Shown here: positions 19,495 through 29,753 of the stretch, in pieces
Numbering within the stretch: position 1 is the first letter of the stretch
Layout: each line of letters starts with the position of its first letter
NCBI GenBank assembly: GCA_902571865.1
Contig: CACGDO010000008.1
Location: 31,675 to 95,674 of the forward strand
Length of the DNA: 64,000 nt
From: an uncultured Alphaproteobacteria bacterium
GTDB lineage: Bacteria; Pseudomonadota; Alphaproteobacteria; HIMB59; GCA-002718135
Direction: 5' to 3'
The notes under the pieces: model-generated
The model's input: the letters and a program-made list of their open reading frames with translations, nothing else
Databases searched by the model: none
Told to the model about the DNA's origin: nothing
Translations under genes and position numbers: made by a program

Positions 19495-20697
19495 ATGAAA
19501 AATTTAAAACAAACTATTACAGAAATTATTAATGGAACTGAAATATTTGATATCCATACTCATCTATTCCCTGCTGCATTTAAAAAATATCATCTTTCAG
19601 GTATAAGTGAAGTTTTAAACTATCATTATTTAATTGCAGAATTACTTACAACAACAAATATAAATGTAAAAAATTTTTACAAACTAACAAAGATAGAAAA
19701 AGCAAACATAATTTGGGAAGAATTATTTAAAAAAAGAACTCCTATTTCCGAAGCTTGTAAGGGTGTGCTAACAATTTTATCAGAATTATCAATTGATTAT
19801 ATGTTTAAGTCATTTGATGAAATTAACACTGAATATTCCAAATTAAATTTATCTGATTTACAAATATTTAAAATCATTAAAATTTCTAAAATTGTAATGA
19901 CTAACAACCCATTTGATAAATCTGAATGGCAATTATTTAAAAATAAAAATTGGGATACTAATAAATATCTAGCTTCACTTCGATTAGATGACATACTTAT
20001 AAATTTAGATAAATGTTTAGATATTTGTAAAGAAAATATTAACAATTTTGATAATGATAACGATTTAATAATTAAGTATTTAGATAAAGTATATGAAGAA
20101 TCTAAACCGGTATACGCTGCATTATCCTTAAATGGTTTACAATTAAATTCTTTTTTAAAAAATAAGTTTATTCCAGATATTTTGAAATGGCTTGAAAGAA
20201 AAAATATTCCATTATCCTTATTAATAGGTGTGAGAAGAAATGTTAATAAAGATTTTTTACTTGCCGGAGATGGTATAGACAGAATTGATTTACGTCATTT
20301 AAGTGAAATATGTAATCAATATTCAAATAATAAAATACTTTGCTCATGCTTATCTTTTAATGATCAACATGAATTGACGGTATTAGCAAGAAAACATCAG
20401 AACCTTAAAATATTTGGCTTTTGGTGGTTTATGAATCAACCTAGTTTAATAAAACTAATTTTAAATTTAAGAATTGAATTATTGGGATTAAATTTTATTC
20501 CACAGCACTCCGACGCAAGAGTGACAGATCAATTACTTTATAAATGGCCTCATTTTAAAGCATTATTAAGCAAAGTTTTATACAATCATTATAACGATAT
20601 TAAGCTAAAAAATTTTAAAATTTCTGAAAATCAAATTAGTGATGATGTATCAAAACTCTTTTATATAAATAGTAAAAATTTTCTAAATTTAAGTTAA
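19495..20697 (+). CDS. uxaC: glucuronate isomerase (UxaC)-like
   Basis: 'EIFDIHTHLFP', 'LKIFGFWWFMNQPSLI', 'LLGLNFIPQHSDARVTDQLLYKWPHFK': uronate isomerase pattern, somewhat short (400 aa); next to uxuB/uxuA. Confidence 0.75.
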   Translation: MKNLKQTITEIINGTEIFDIHTHLFPAAFKKYHLSGISEVLNYHYLIAELLTTTNINVKNFYKLTKIEKANIIWEELFKKRTPISEACKGVLTILSELSIDYMFKSFDEINTEYSKLNLSDLQIFKIIKISKIVMTNNPFDKSEWQLFKNKNWDTNKYLASLRLDDILINLDKCLDICKENINNFDNDNDLIIKYLDKVYEESKPVYAALSLNGLQLNSFLKNKFIPDILKWLERKNIPLSLLIGVRRNVNKDFLLAGDGIDRIDLRHLSEICNQYSNNKILCSCLSFNDQHELTVLARKHQNLKIFGFWWFMNQPSLIKLILNLRIELLGLNFIPQHSDARVTDQLLYKWPHFKALLSKVLYNHYNDIKLKNFKISENQISDDVSKLFYINSKNFLNLS

Positions 20698-21446
20698 CTC
20701 AAAATTGGGTCTTTAACAGGAATAATTGGTACTCCACCTGGGGATTGTTCTGTTCCAGAAATTTCAATAGTACTTATATTACTTCTCCATCTTACACTTA
20801 AAGCAAACATTATAGCATCAGCAATATCTCTCGGCTCTAGAAGAGTAAAACCAGACATAAATTTTTTGGCTTTATTTTTATCTGTAAAAGCAGCTTTACC
20901 AAAATTTGTTTTAGTTCTTCCAGGGCATATTTCAGAAACTTTAACCCTTGATCCACTAAGTTCAATTCTTAAGCTTTGTGCAATTCTATGGATAGCACCT
21001 TTTTGACCACCATAAACAGTACTCATTTGTGGATATAGACCCGCAAGTGATCCCATTAATACTACATGTCCCTTTCTTCTTTTTATCATTCCTGGAACTA
21101 TAGCTTTTAAGGTATGAAGATAAGACTCGACATTTAATCTTGTAGATAATTCAATATCTTGCCTTGATGCTTTTAATATTCCCTCAGCCCCTCTTCCAAT
21201 GCCTGCATTACAAACTACAATATCAACTTTTACTTTGGTGAGTTTTTTATAAATTTGATCAGTGTCAAAGAGATCAATTTGAATGATTTCAAATTTGTGT
21301 TTTTTTTTCAATTTCTCTAATTTTGAAACGTCTTTATCAAGAGCATAAACTTTTACATTTTCTTTTAAAAATCTTTTAAGTGTTTCTAAGCCAATACCAC
21401 TTGATGCGCCGGTTATAAGCACACTTTTATATATTTTATTGATCAT
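20694..21446 (-). CDS. short-chain dehydrogenase/reductase (SDR)
   Basis: TGASSGIGLETLKRF, VCNAGIGR, YGGQKGAIH (YxxxK), PGRTKTNF. Confidence 0.88.
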   Translation of the reverse strand: MINKIYKSVLITGASSGIGLETLKRFLKENVKVYALDKDVSKLEKLKKKHKFEIIQIDLFDTDQIYKKLTKVKVDIVVCNAGIGRGAEGILKASRQDIELSTRLNVESYLHTLKAIVPGMIKRRKGHVVLMGSLAGLYPQMSTVYGGQKGAIHRIAQSLRIELSGSRVKVSEICPGRTKTNFGKAAFTDKNKAKKFMSGFTLLEPRDIADAIMFALSVRWRSNISTIEISGTEQSPGGVPIIPVKDPILS

Positions 21447-21476
21447 CTTCTGTTTAAGTATATTTTAATTATTAAT

Positions 21477-22907
21477 ATGCAATTAAATAAAAACATAAAC
21501 AGAAATCTTTTAAAAGAACAATCATTTCCAAGTTATAATATTAATAATAATGAAGATTGCATACTTCATTTCGGTATTGGTAATTTTCATAGAGCTCACC
21601 AAGCACTATATATTCATGAAATATTAGAAAATAATAAAAACATTTCCATAATTGGGGTCAATTTAAGGTCTGAAGAAACAAATAATAAAATGCAATTACA
21701 AGACTACTTATATTCTTTGGTAAGGATATCAAATAATTACAAAAAAGTTGATATTTTAAATCCAATTAAAAAAGTTTTATTTGGTTTAAAACACAAGAAT
21801 GAAATTAGAAATTTAATTGTATCTGAAAAAATTAAATTAATTACAATTACTGTTACAGAAAAGGGATATCATTTTGATAAAAATAAAAAATTAAATTTTT
21901 CGAATCAAATTGTTAATGATCTAGAGGATAAAAATTTATCAACTTTGATAGGTCATCTAAGTTTTGGAATAATAGAAAGATATAAAAAAAACAAAAAAAA
22001 ATTAATCGTTTTAAGTTGTGATAATTTATCTGAAAATGGAACAATTTTAAAAAATTTAGTTAAGCAATTTATAGAAAAAAAATATCCAAAGTGTTTAGAT
22101 TGGTTTGAAAATAATATTGAATTCCCATTATCTATGGTCGATGGAATTGTTCCAAATAATAATAAACAATCTGAATATTTTAACTTGCCATATAATGATA
22201 ATTCAATTGTGGTTACCGAACCTTATAGAGATTGGTATATTCAATCAAATAATGATGAGCTAAAAAATATTTTATCAAATAATAAAATAAAATTTGTTGA
22301 AGATGTAAAATTTTATGAAAATAATAAACTTAAAATACTGAATGCTTCACACTCAGCTTTAGCATACATTGGTCATTTGTGTGGATACACATATGTTCAT
22401 GAAGCAATAGAGGATAAAAATATTTACAAATTTATTTTGAATTTTTTAGACCAAGAAGTGTTACCCACTTTAGAAATTAAAGATGACTTTAATATTAATG
22501 AGTATAAAATGAAAATTTTAGAAAGATTTAAAAATACTTACATAGAAGATAAATTGTTAAGAATTGCTATGGATGGTTCTTTAAAAATACCTATAAGAAT
22601 ACTTGATACCTACAATAATAATAAAGGAGCAGCTAAATATATTCAATTTATCATAGCTTCTTGGTTATTTTTCTTATTTCAAATTATTGAAGAAGATCAA
22701 AATAGACTAGATGATGGAAATAAAGAATACTTTTACAGTGTTTACAAAAATAATAAGGATAATTTTTTTGAAGAAATAATTAATAATAAAAATATTTTTA
22801 ATCTTTTGGAAAGTAAAAAAGAAGAAATGTTAACAGCAGTCAAAAAAAATCTAAATTTAATGAAAGAAAATCCTTTAAAATCATTATTAAAAGAAATAAT
22901 TTCATAA
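21477..22907 (+). CDS. uxuB: mannitol dehydrogenase/fructuronate reductase family protein (UxuB-like)
   Basis: 'ILHFGIGNFHRAHQALYIHEIL', 'VTVTEKGYHFD', 'LKILNASHSALAYIG', 'DGSLKIPIRILD'. Confidence 0.82.
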   Translation: MQLNKNINRNLLKEQSFPSYNINNNEDCILHFGIGNFHRAHQALYIHEILENNKNISIIGVNLRSEETNNKMQLQDYLYSLVRISNNYKKVDILNPIKKVLFGLKHKNEIRNLIVSEKIKLITITVTEKGYHFDKNKKLNFSNQIVNDLEDKNLSTLIGHLSFGIIERYKKNKKKLIVLSCDNLSENGTILKNLVKQFIEKKYPKCLDWFENNIEFPLSMVDGIVPNNNKQSEYFNLPYNDNSIVVTEPYRDWYIQSNNDELKNILSNNKIKFVEDVKFYENNKLKILNASHSALAYIGHLCGYTYVHEAIEDKNIYKFILNFLDQEVLPTLEIKDDFNINEYKMKILERFKNTYIEDKLLRIAMDGSLKIPIRILDTYNNNKGAAKYIQFIIASWLFFLFQIIEEDQNRLDDGNKEYFYSVYKNNKDNFFEEIINNKNIFNLLESKKEEMLTAVKKNLNLMKENPLKSLLKEIIS

Positions 22908-22908
22908 G

Positions 22909-23958
22909 ATGAAAATTTTACCCAACAAAATAAATAAATTTTTTGATAGCATTTTATCAAAACTATCTGTTCCAAAAAAAGATAGAAATTTACTTATTAA
23001 ATCACTTTTAGATTCTTCTATTAGAGGCGTGGACAGTCATGGTATTAGATTATTTTCTCATTATGTAAAATGTATTGAAAACGGAAGAATAAAAGCAAAA
23101 TCTAAAATGAAGCTTATAAAAAAAAATAGAGGTGTAGCTGTCTATGATGCTGATGATGGCTTAGGGCATGTAGCAGCTTTAAAGGCATCAGCAATAGTAT
23201 CATCTATGGCAAAGAAGAGTGGCATTGCCGCAATTGGCATAATAAACTCCTCACACTATGGTGCTGCAGGTGTATATTCTATGGATATTGCACAAAACGA
23301 CTGTGTTGGTTTTTCATTTACACACTCAGATGCTTTTGCAATACCATATAATGGTAAGAAACCTTTTCACGGGACTAATCCTTATTCTTTTACAGCACCA
23401 ATAGATAATAAAGACTTTTTACATGCAGATTTTTCTTCAACTTCGATAGCATGGAATAAAGTTATGAGAGCCAGAGGAAATTCTACTAAATTAAATTCTG
23501 AAATTGCACTTGATAAATCCGGCAACTACACGACTAACCCTTATAACGCTGTTTCTTTGGCCCCACTTGGAGGTAAAGAATATGGGTATAAAGGTTTTGG
23601 ATTATCTTCTTCTGTAGAAATAATGTGTGGACCTCTTATTGGTATGGCTCATGGATACCGTTTATTATCAATGATTGGACCAGATTTTAGTACACCAAGA
23701 AAGTTAGGACATTTCTTAATCGCCATTTCATTAAATGCTTTCACTACAAAAAAACAATATTTTAAAGGTATGAAAAACTATATGAGTGATCTAAAAAAAC
23801 AAAAATCAAAAAAAAATAATAATCCAATTTTATACCCAGGCGAAAAAGAAAAAATTACTTCTAAAAAAAGATTAAAAACAGGTATTCCAATAGATAAGGA
23901 ATTAAAAACTGATTTTTTGTTTTTAGCAAATAAATATAAGGTAAAAATTAATTTATAG
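22909..23958 (+). CDS. Ldh-family (malate/L-lactate dehydrogenase type) oxidoreductase
   Basis: 'GVDSHGIRLFSHYV', 'DGLGHVAALKA', 'SSHYGAAGVYSMDIA', 'HGTNPYSFTAP'. Confidence 0.88.
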   Translation: MKILPNKINKFFDSILSKLSVPKKDRNLLIKSLLDSSIRGVDSHGIRLFSHYVKCIENGRIKAKSKMKLIKKNRGVAVYDADDGLGHVAALKASAIVSSMAKKSGIAAIGIINSSHYGAAGVYSMDIAQNDCVGFSFTHSDAFAIPYNGKKPFHGTNPYSFTAPIDNKDFLHADFSSTSIAWNKVMRARGNSTKLNSEIALDKSGNYTTNPYNAVSLAPLGGKEYGYKGFGLSSSVEIMCGPLIGMAHGYRLLSMIGPDFSTPRKLGHFLIAISLNAFTTKKQYFKGMKNYMSDLKKQKSKKNNNPILYPGEKEKITSKKRLKTGIPIDKELKTDFLFLANKYKVKINL

Positions 23959-25135
23959 CTTTTATTACACCTTTAAGCTGATCTAGCCCTTTCATTCTGC
24001 CTAATAATGAATATCCAGGTATTACTGAATTAAATTGGTCATGAAGTATTGTATGCCCATGATCAGGCCTCATAGGAATTTGTTTAATAGGATGATTACT
24101 TTTTTTCCTTTTATTTTCTTCTTTTAATATTGCTTTGATAATAGACACCATGTCCAGGCTTCCATTAAGGTGGTCATCTTCATAAAAATCGAGAGATTTT
24201 GGAATGTGTCTTATATTTCTTAAATGAATAAAATTTATATAAGAACCATATTTTTTAATTATATTAACTAAGTTATTTTTTTTATTAACACCAAGGGATC
24301 CTGTACAAAAAGTTAAACCTACATTTGTATCTTTTTTTATATTCACAATAAAATTAATATCTTTCTCATTAGAAACAATTCTTGGCAATCCATAAACATT
24401 ATATGGAGGATCATCTGGATGAATATTGTAATGAATATTATATTTTTTTATGATTGGATAAATTTCTTCTATAAAATCTTTTAAATTATTTTGTAAATCA
24501 CTATGATTTAATTCTGCAAATTGATCAATCTCATAATTTAAATCTTTAATTGTATACTTTCTATCGTTTGCAGCTAACCCTCCAAGTAAAGACATCTTAA
24601 GTTTTTTTAAATCACTAGAATTCATTTTTTGTAATATTTTTTTTGAAGTATGGATGTCTTTAGATGAATACCTTTTTTTTGCTGTTTTTGATTTCAAAAT
24701 AAAATTTTCAAATGCACAGACATGAAGATGATTATATTTTAGAGCAAATGCTCCATTTGGTAGTTGATGATTTAAATCTGTTCTCACCCAATCAATCAAT
24801 GGCATAAAATTGTAACAAATATTTTTAATCTTATTCTTTCCTAAATTTATCAATGACTCTTTGTATTGATTTATGTAATATTTATATCTCCCTGACCTCT
24901 TTTTTATGTCATTATGGACAGGAAGACTTTCAACAACACTCCAGGTTAAATTTTTATTGTTATTAATTTTGAAACTTTCAATAAATTTCTTTCTTTTCTT
25001 GATTTCGAATTCAGACCATTTTTCACCATATTTTACTTGTGCTAGTGATGATACGATTCCTTCAACGCCTATCTGTCGAATTTGATCTAATTTTGAAGGA
25101 TCATTATGACCAAACCATCTAAATGAGTACAGCAT
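23948..25135 (-). CDS. uxuA: mannonate dehydratase
   Basis: 'FRWFGHNDPSKLDQIRQIGVEGIVSSL', 'HIHPDDPPYNVYGLPRIVS'-like 'YNIHPDDPPYNVYGLPRIVS', 'MRPDHGHTILHDQ'. Confidence 0.93.
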   Translation of the reverse strand: MLYSFRWFGHNDPSKLDQIRQIGVEGIVSSLAQVKYGEKWSEFEIKKRKKFIESFKINNNKNLTWSVVESLPVHNDIKKRSGRYKYYINQYKESLINLGKNKIKNICYNFMPLIDWVRTDLNHQLPNGAFALKYNHLHVCAFENFILKSKTAKKRYSSKDIHTSKKILQKMNSSDLKKLKMSLLGGLAANDRKYTIKDLNYEIDQFAELNHSDLQNNLKDFIEEIYPIIKKYNIHYNIHPDDPPYNVYGLPRIVSNEKDINFIVNIKKDTNVGLTFCTGSLGVNKKNNLVNIIKKYGSYINFIHLRNIRHIPKSLDFYEDDHLNGSLDMVSIIKAILKEENKRKKSNHPIKQIPMRPDHGHTILHDQFNSVIPGYSLLGRMKGLDQLKGVIKAIN

Positions 25136-25239
25136 GCGACAATAGTATAATCAATATAATTATAAATAAATACTTTATTTTATTTTTGTTGATTTAAGTT
25201 CTAAATCTGCATAAATTAAAAAAAATTTAAGGAGGAATA

Positions 25240-26268
25240 ATGAAAAAATTTATAATATTTTTAACTTCTTTTTTTGCTTTACTAGTATCACCTGTTTTTG
25301 CAGGTGGCCATGGTGTTACTAAAGTAGCTCTAGTCCCTGGTGGCCCACACCCTTATTTTGCTGCGTGGGAACAAGCAGGTTTAGATGCTGTAGAAGACTT
25401 TGGTTTAGGAAAAGCAGATTACAGAGTTCCTGCAGAGTGGGATCTAAGTCAACAAAACGAGTTAATTGAAAGCTTAGTTGGTCAAGGTTACAATGCAGTA
25501 CTTGTATTTCCTGGTGATGCAGTTGGTACAAATAAAATTTTAGGTGAACTAGATGATGCTGGTATACCAACAGCTGCTTTAGCAGGATGTGTTGAACAAC
25601 CAACTCAAGCAAAATTTTGTTTTGGAACTGACACTGGTCACTCAGCTTATCTTGGTACAAAAGAATTAATTAAAGCTTTAGGTGGCAAAGGAAAAATTGC
25701 CCACTTTACTGGTTTCTTAGTTGATCCAAATACAACTCTAAGAATCAATGCTGTTGAACAAGCTGTTTCAGAAGCTGGTGGTGGAGTAGAAATTATTCAA
25801 GTTATTGCTGATATTGATGCTTATGAACCAGCTGATGAAAAAATTAATGCTTTCATGGCGGCTCAAGGAAGTGAAGTAGATGGTATTGTTACTACTGCTT
25901 GGGTTCCTGCTGTTGTAGCAGCACAAGCTTTAACTAATATGGGTGATAAAAGAATTAAAATGGTTGGTATTGATCATGACGAAGTAGTTTTAAAAGCTAT
26001 TAAAGATGGTTATGTTCATGGAACTATGCTTCAAAACCCATATGGTCAAGGTTACATTGGTTCATATGTAATGGACAAAGTTAGACAAGGTTGTGAGTTC
26101 AAAGCTGATGCACCTTGGAAATCAACTGCACAAACTGATCAATTTATTGATTCAGGCACTGTATTTGTTGATATTAGCGATGTTGATACATACGTTATGG
26201 CTATGAGAGGAATTTCTCTAGAAATTTTAGAAACTTTTGATAGCACATATCTAAACTGTCCAAGTTAA
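25240..26268 (+). CDS. periplasmic sugar-binding protein (CUT2/ribose type)
   Basis: Signal peptide MKKFIIFLTSFFALLVSPVFA; periplasmic-binding-protein fold features; AAGGAGGAATAATG translation start. Confidence 0.9.
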   Translation: MKKFIIFLTSFFALLVSPVFAGGHGVTKVALVPGGPHPYFAAWEQAGLDAVEDFGLGKADYRVPAEWDLSQQNELIESLVGQGYNAVLVFPGDAVGTNKILGELDDAGIPTAALAGCVEQPTQAKFCFGTDTGHSAYLGTKELIKALGGKGKIAHFTGFLVDPNTTLRINAVEQAVSEAGGGVEIIQVIADIDAYEPADEKINAFMAAQGSEVDGIVTTAWVPAVVAAQALTNMGDKRIKMVGIDHDEVVLKAIKDGYVHGTMLQNPYGQGYIGSYVMDKVRQGCEFKADAPWKSTAQTDQFIDSGTVFVDISDVDTYVMAMRGISLEILETFDSTYLNCPS

Positions 26269-26276
26269 AATAATAT

Positions 26277-26300
26277 GGGGGCATTAAGCCCCCTTTTTTT
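26277..26300 (+). terminator. Rho-independent terminator-like hairpin at SBP/permease junction
   Basis: GGGGGC-ATTAA-GCCCCC followed by T7, directly abutting the permease ATG at 26301. Confidence 0.85.
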
Positions 26301-27287
26301 ATGAATAATAAAATTCCTAATTTTGTAAAAACTAATCAGTTTGGTTTACTTATATTGGTAATTGTATTTATTTGTATTTTTTCCTTTTCAACTGATGGAT
26401 TTACTTCAAGATTCAATATTTATGCTCTCTCAAGAGTAGTTGCTCTAGATATAATGATTGGTTTAGCAATGATGGTAGTTATACTTACTGGAGGTTTAAA
26501 TCTATCTCTAGGTGCTTTAGGTGTTTCTGCAGCAATGTTTGGTGGTTGGTGTATGGAAAGTATGGGAATTCCTATTTCTATTACAATTATTTTAGTTTTA
26601 GCTTTTGGTTCATTTCTAGGTTGGATTAATGGATTTGTAACTGTTAGAACAGGTGTTCATAGTTTCATTGTTACACTGGCAACGATGAGTATTTATTTTG
26701 GCTTCATGACCCTGCTTACTGAAGCAGAAGCTTTTAGAAAATTACCAGAGGCTTTTACTGATTTTGGAAGTTTAAAACTTTTCAATAAATATATTTCACC
26801 ATTACTAATTATTAGTGTGCTAACTTGTTTTGTGCTTTACTACATTTTTAAATACACTGATATTGGACGAAAGCTCATTGCAGCTGGAGCTAATCCTGAT
26901 GCTGCAGAATTATCAGGTATTTCTGTAGATAGAATGTTTATTTATTGTCATATGCTGTCAGGCTTCTTAGCAGCACTAGCTGGCATAATGTTAACAGCAA
27001 GAATTGGTGCTGCAATTCCGTCTATGGCTGGTCATCTTGGATTTGATTGGTTATTACCTGCTTTTTTAGCTCCAGTATTGGGTGGAACACTTCTTTCTGG
27101 AGGTAAGGTTACAGTTTTTGGAACAATGCTAGGAGCAATTCTTGTTACATTAATAAATAATGGATTATACTTAATCGATGTAGGTGAATTCTGGGTAAGA
27201 TTTTTTCTTGGTATCATATTATTAGGAGCTGTTCTTCTAGATAGAGCCAGGGAATATTTTACTGTTAAAAATTCAATTGTTTCATGA
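26301..27287 (+). CDS. sugar ABC transporter permease (CUT2, RbsC-like)
   Basis: 'VVILTGGLNLSLGALG', 'GWINGFVTVRTGVHSFIVTLATMSIYFG', 'ISVDRMFIYCHMLSGFLAALAG'. Confidence 0.93.
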   Translation: MNNKIPNFVKTNQFGLLILVIVFICIFSFSTDGFTSRFNIYALSRVVALDIMIGLAMMVVILTGGLNLSLGALGVSAAMFGGWCMESMGIPISITIILVLAFGSFLGWINGFVTVRTGVHSFIVTLATMSIYFGFMTLLTEAEAFRKLPEAFTDFGSLKLFNKYISPLLIISVLTCFVLYYIFKYTDIGRKLIAAGANPDAAELSGISVDRMFIYCHMLSGFLAALAGIMLTARIGAAIPSMAGHLGFDWLLPAFLAPVLGGTLLSGGKVTVFGTMLGAILVTLINNGLYLIDVGEFWVRFFLGIILLGAVLLDRAREYFTVKNSIVS

Positions 27288-28252
27288 GTGCGCTTTTAAA
27301 AAAAGATTGGTTTGGACTAGGCTTAGTTTTAATTTTTGGTTCAATCTTAATTTCATTGTTTAAGCCTGCATTTATTTCCCCATTCAATTTATATGTTTTA
27401 ATGCTGAGTGTTAGTTTGATGCTCGTTGTAGCAATGTCACAAATGATTATCATTGCAATTGGTCAAATGAACTTATCTGTTGGAGCAATTGGTGGCTTAG
27501 TTGCGATTTCATTTACTGGCTTAATGGAAGTTTATAGCATGTCTATTTTACCTGCTGTTCTCATTGGATTATTAATTGGTCTTGCTTGTGGTTTTATAAA
27601 TGGATACATCACTGTTAAAACTGGCATATCAGCTTTTATTATTACCCTTGCTACACTTTACATTTTTAAAGGAATGAATTTAGGCATAACAGAGGCTCAA
27701 CCTTTTTATGAAATTCCTGAGGCTGTAAAATTTTTTGGAAATGCAAAAATCTTTGGCCCTATACCTTACTTAGTTATTATACCAATTATTATAACTGTGC
27801 TGATGTGGATTTTAATGAATAGAACATCACTTGGAAGGTATATGCTGGCATACGGGAATAATGTACAATCATCAGAACTAATAGGAATATCTTCAACAAA
27901 AATAGTTATTTATGCTCATGTTATATCAGGCCTTTTAGCTGCTATTGGTGGAATGTTAGTGGTTTGTAGATTACAACTTGGGACACCCAATATAGGTGAT
28001 TCTTGGTTATTACCTTCATTTGCTGCTCCTGTAATTGGAGGCGCTATACTTGCTGGTGGAAAAGTAGATGTTATTGCTACTGCTTTTGGTGTGATATTAG
28101 TTTCTATAATTTCTCAAGCTTTAGTAATTTTTAAAATTGATCCTTTTTTTGTTCAAATATTTTTAGGATTTATGATTTTATTAGCAGTATTTATAAATAG
28201 ATACAGAGAATATAGAGAAGAGAGAAGAACAAAGGTTTTTTCAGATGAGTGA
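27284..28252 (+). CDS. sugar ABC transporter permease (CUT2, RbsC-like)
   Basis: 'IIAIGQMNLSVGAIGG', 'GFINGYITVKTGISAFIITLATL', 'GGAILAGGKV'. Confidence 0.93.
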   Translation: MSALLKKDWFGLGLVLIFGSILISLFKPAFISPFNLYVLMLSVSLMLVVAMSQMIIIAIGQMNLSVGAIGGLVAISFTGLMEVYSMSILPAVLIGLLIGLACGFINGYITVKTGISAFIITLATLYIFKGMNLGITEAQPFYEIPEAVKFFGNAKIFGPIPYLVIIPIIITVLMWILMNRTSLGRYMLAYGNNVQSSELIGISSTKIVIYAHVISGLLAAIGGMLVVCRLQLGTPNIGDSWLLPSFAAPVIGGAILAGGKVDVIATAFGVILVSIISQALVIFKIDPFFVQIFLGFMILLAVFINRYREYREERRTKVFSDE

Positions 28253-29753
28253 TTATATTTTAGAACTCAATAACATTACAAAAAATTTTCCTGGTGTTAA
28301 AGCTCTTGATAATGCAAACTTTAGACTCAAAAAAAAATCAATCCATGCACTTCTTGGTGAAAATGGAGCTGGAAAATCTACATTAATTAAAATTATTACA
28401 GGAGTATATAATCAAAATGAAGGAAAGCTATTTTTAAATAATCAAGAGAAGTCTTTTTCTTCACCTAATGAAGCAATGAATGCTGGAATTTCAGTTGTCC
28501 ACCAAGAAAGAAATTTAATTAGAAGGTTTTCAGTTGGTGAAAATTTAATGTTAACCAACCTTCCTAAAAATAATTTAGGATTAATTGATTATAATACTGT
28601 TGCCAAAGAATCAAAAAAATGGCTCGATATTATGGAGTTGGATATAGATCCAAATACAATAGTATCAGATTTAACAGTTGCAAAAATGCAACTTTGTGAA
28701 ATAGCTAAAGCCTTATCCTTAGAATCAAAAATACTATTATTAGATGAGCCAACTTCATCATTATCCCCACAAGATACAAAAAATTTATTTGCATTACTTA
28801 AACGATTAGTTGCTGAACAAGATGTAAGTATAGTTTTTGTTAGTCACAAATTAGAGGAAGTATTTGAAATTTGTGATGAAGTTACTGTTTTGAGAGATGG
28901 TAAAAATGCTTGTGAGTCTGAACAAATTACTAATCTTAATAGACAGAAACTTGTTAAATTAATGATTGGCAGAGATGAACAAATAATTAAATCTAAGAAA
29001 AATATTGATTTTACAGATGAAAGTTTACTAGATCTACAATCAATAAACACTGACCTTGGTCATAAAAATATTAATTTAAATTTAAAAAAAGGTGAAATAC
29101 TTGGATTATACGGTTTAGTTGGTGCAGGAAGAACAGAATTAATAAAATGTGTACTTGGGCTTGATAAAATTAATTCTGGACAGATTTTACTCAACAATAA
29201 AGAAATTAAAATTAAGTCTCCAAAAGATGCGCTCGAAAAATATAAAATTGGGTACATAAGTGAAGACAGAAAAAAAGAAGGACTAATTCTAATGCATGAT
29301 GTTTTATCCAATGCTGGAATAACAGTCTGGTCAAATTTGAAAAAAATATTATCCTTCTTAAATGACAGTATTGTTTACAATAAAGTAGATCCTTACGTGA
29401 AACAACTTGAAGTAAAAACACCTTCATACCAACAAATCGTTTCTAACTTATCCGGAGGTAATCAGCAAAAAATTAGTGTAGCTAAATGGCTAGCTTCTGG
29501 AACTGATATATTATTTATTGATGAACCCACAGTTGGTATAGATATAAAAACAAAATCTTATCTTCATGAATTAATTATTGAACTATCATTAAAAGGCACA
29601 TCAATAATTTTAATTACCAGTGATATGCCTGAAATGATTAGCTTAGCAGATAGAATTATAACAATGAAAGATTTTAAGGTAGTTGGTGAAACTATCAATA
29701 ATCATAACTATGAAGAAATGAGTTCATCAATTATGGGAAATATTCATGAATAA
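28245..29753 (+). CDS. sugar ABC transporter ATP-binding protein (CUT2, RbsA/MglA-like, two ATPase domains)
   Basis: GENGAGKSTLIKI, LLLDEPTSSLS, second domain GLVGAGRTEL, YISEDRKKEGL, LSGGNQQKISVAKWL. Confidence 0.95.
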   Translation: MSDYILELNNITKNFPGVKALDNANFRLKKKSIHALLGENGAGKSTLIKIITGVYNQNEGKLFLNNQEKSFSSPNEAMNAGISVVHQERNLIRRFSVGENLMLTNLPKNNLGLIDYNTVAKESKKWLDIMELDIDPNTIVSDLTVAKMQLCEIAKALSLESKILLLDEPTSSLSPQDTKNLFALLKRLVAEQDVSIVFVSHKLEEVFEICDEVTVLRDGKNACESEQITNLNRQKLVKLMIGRDEQIIKSKKNIDFTDESLLDLQSINTDLGHKNINLNLKKGEILGLYGLVGAGRTELIKCVLGLDKINSGQILLNNKEIKIKSPKDALEKYKIGYISEDRKKEGLILMHDVLSNAGITVWSNLKKILSFLNDSIVYNKVDPYVKQLEVKTPSYQQIVSNLSGGNQQKISVAKWLASGTDILFIDEPTVGIDIKTKSYLHELIIELSLKGTSIILITSDMPEMISLADRIITMKDFKVVGETINNHNYEEMSSSIMGNIHE

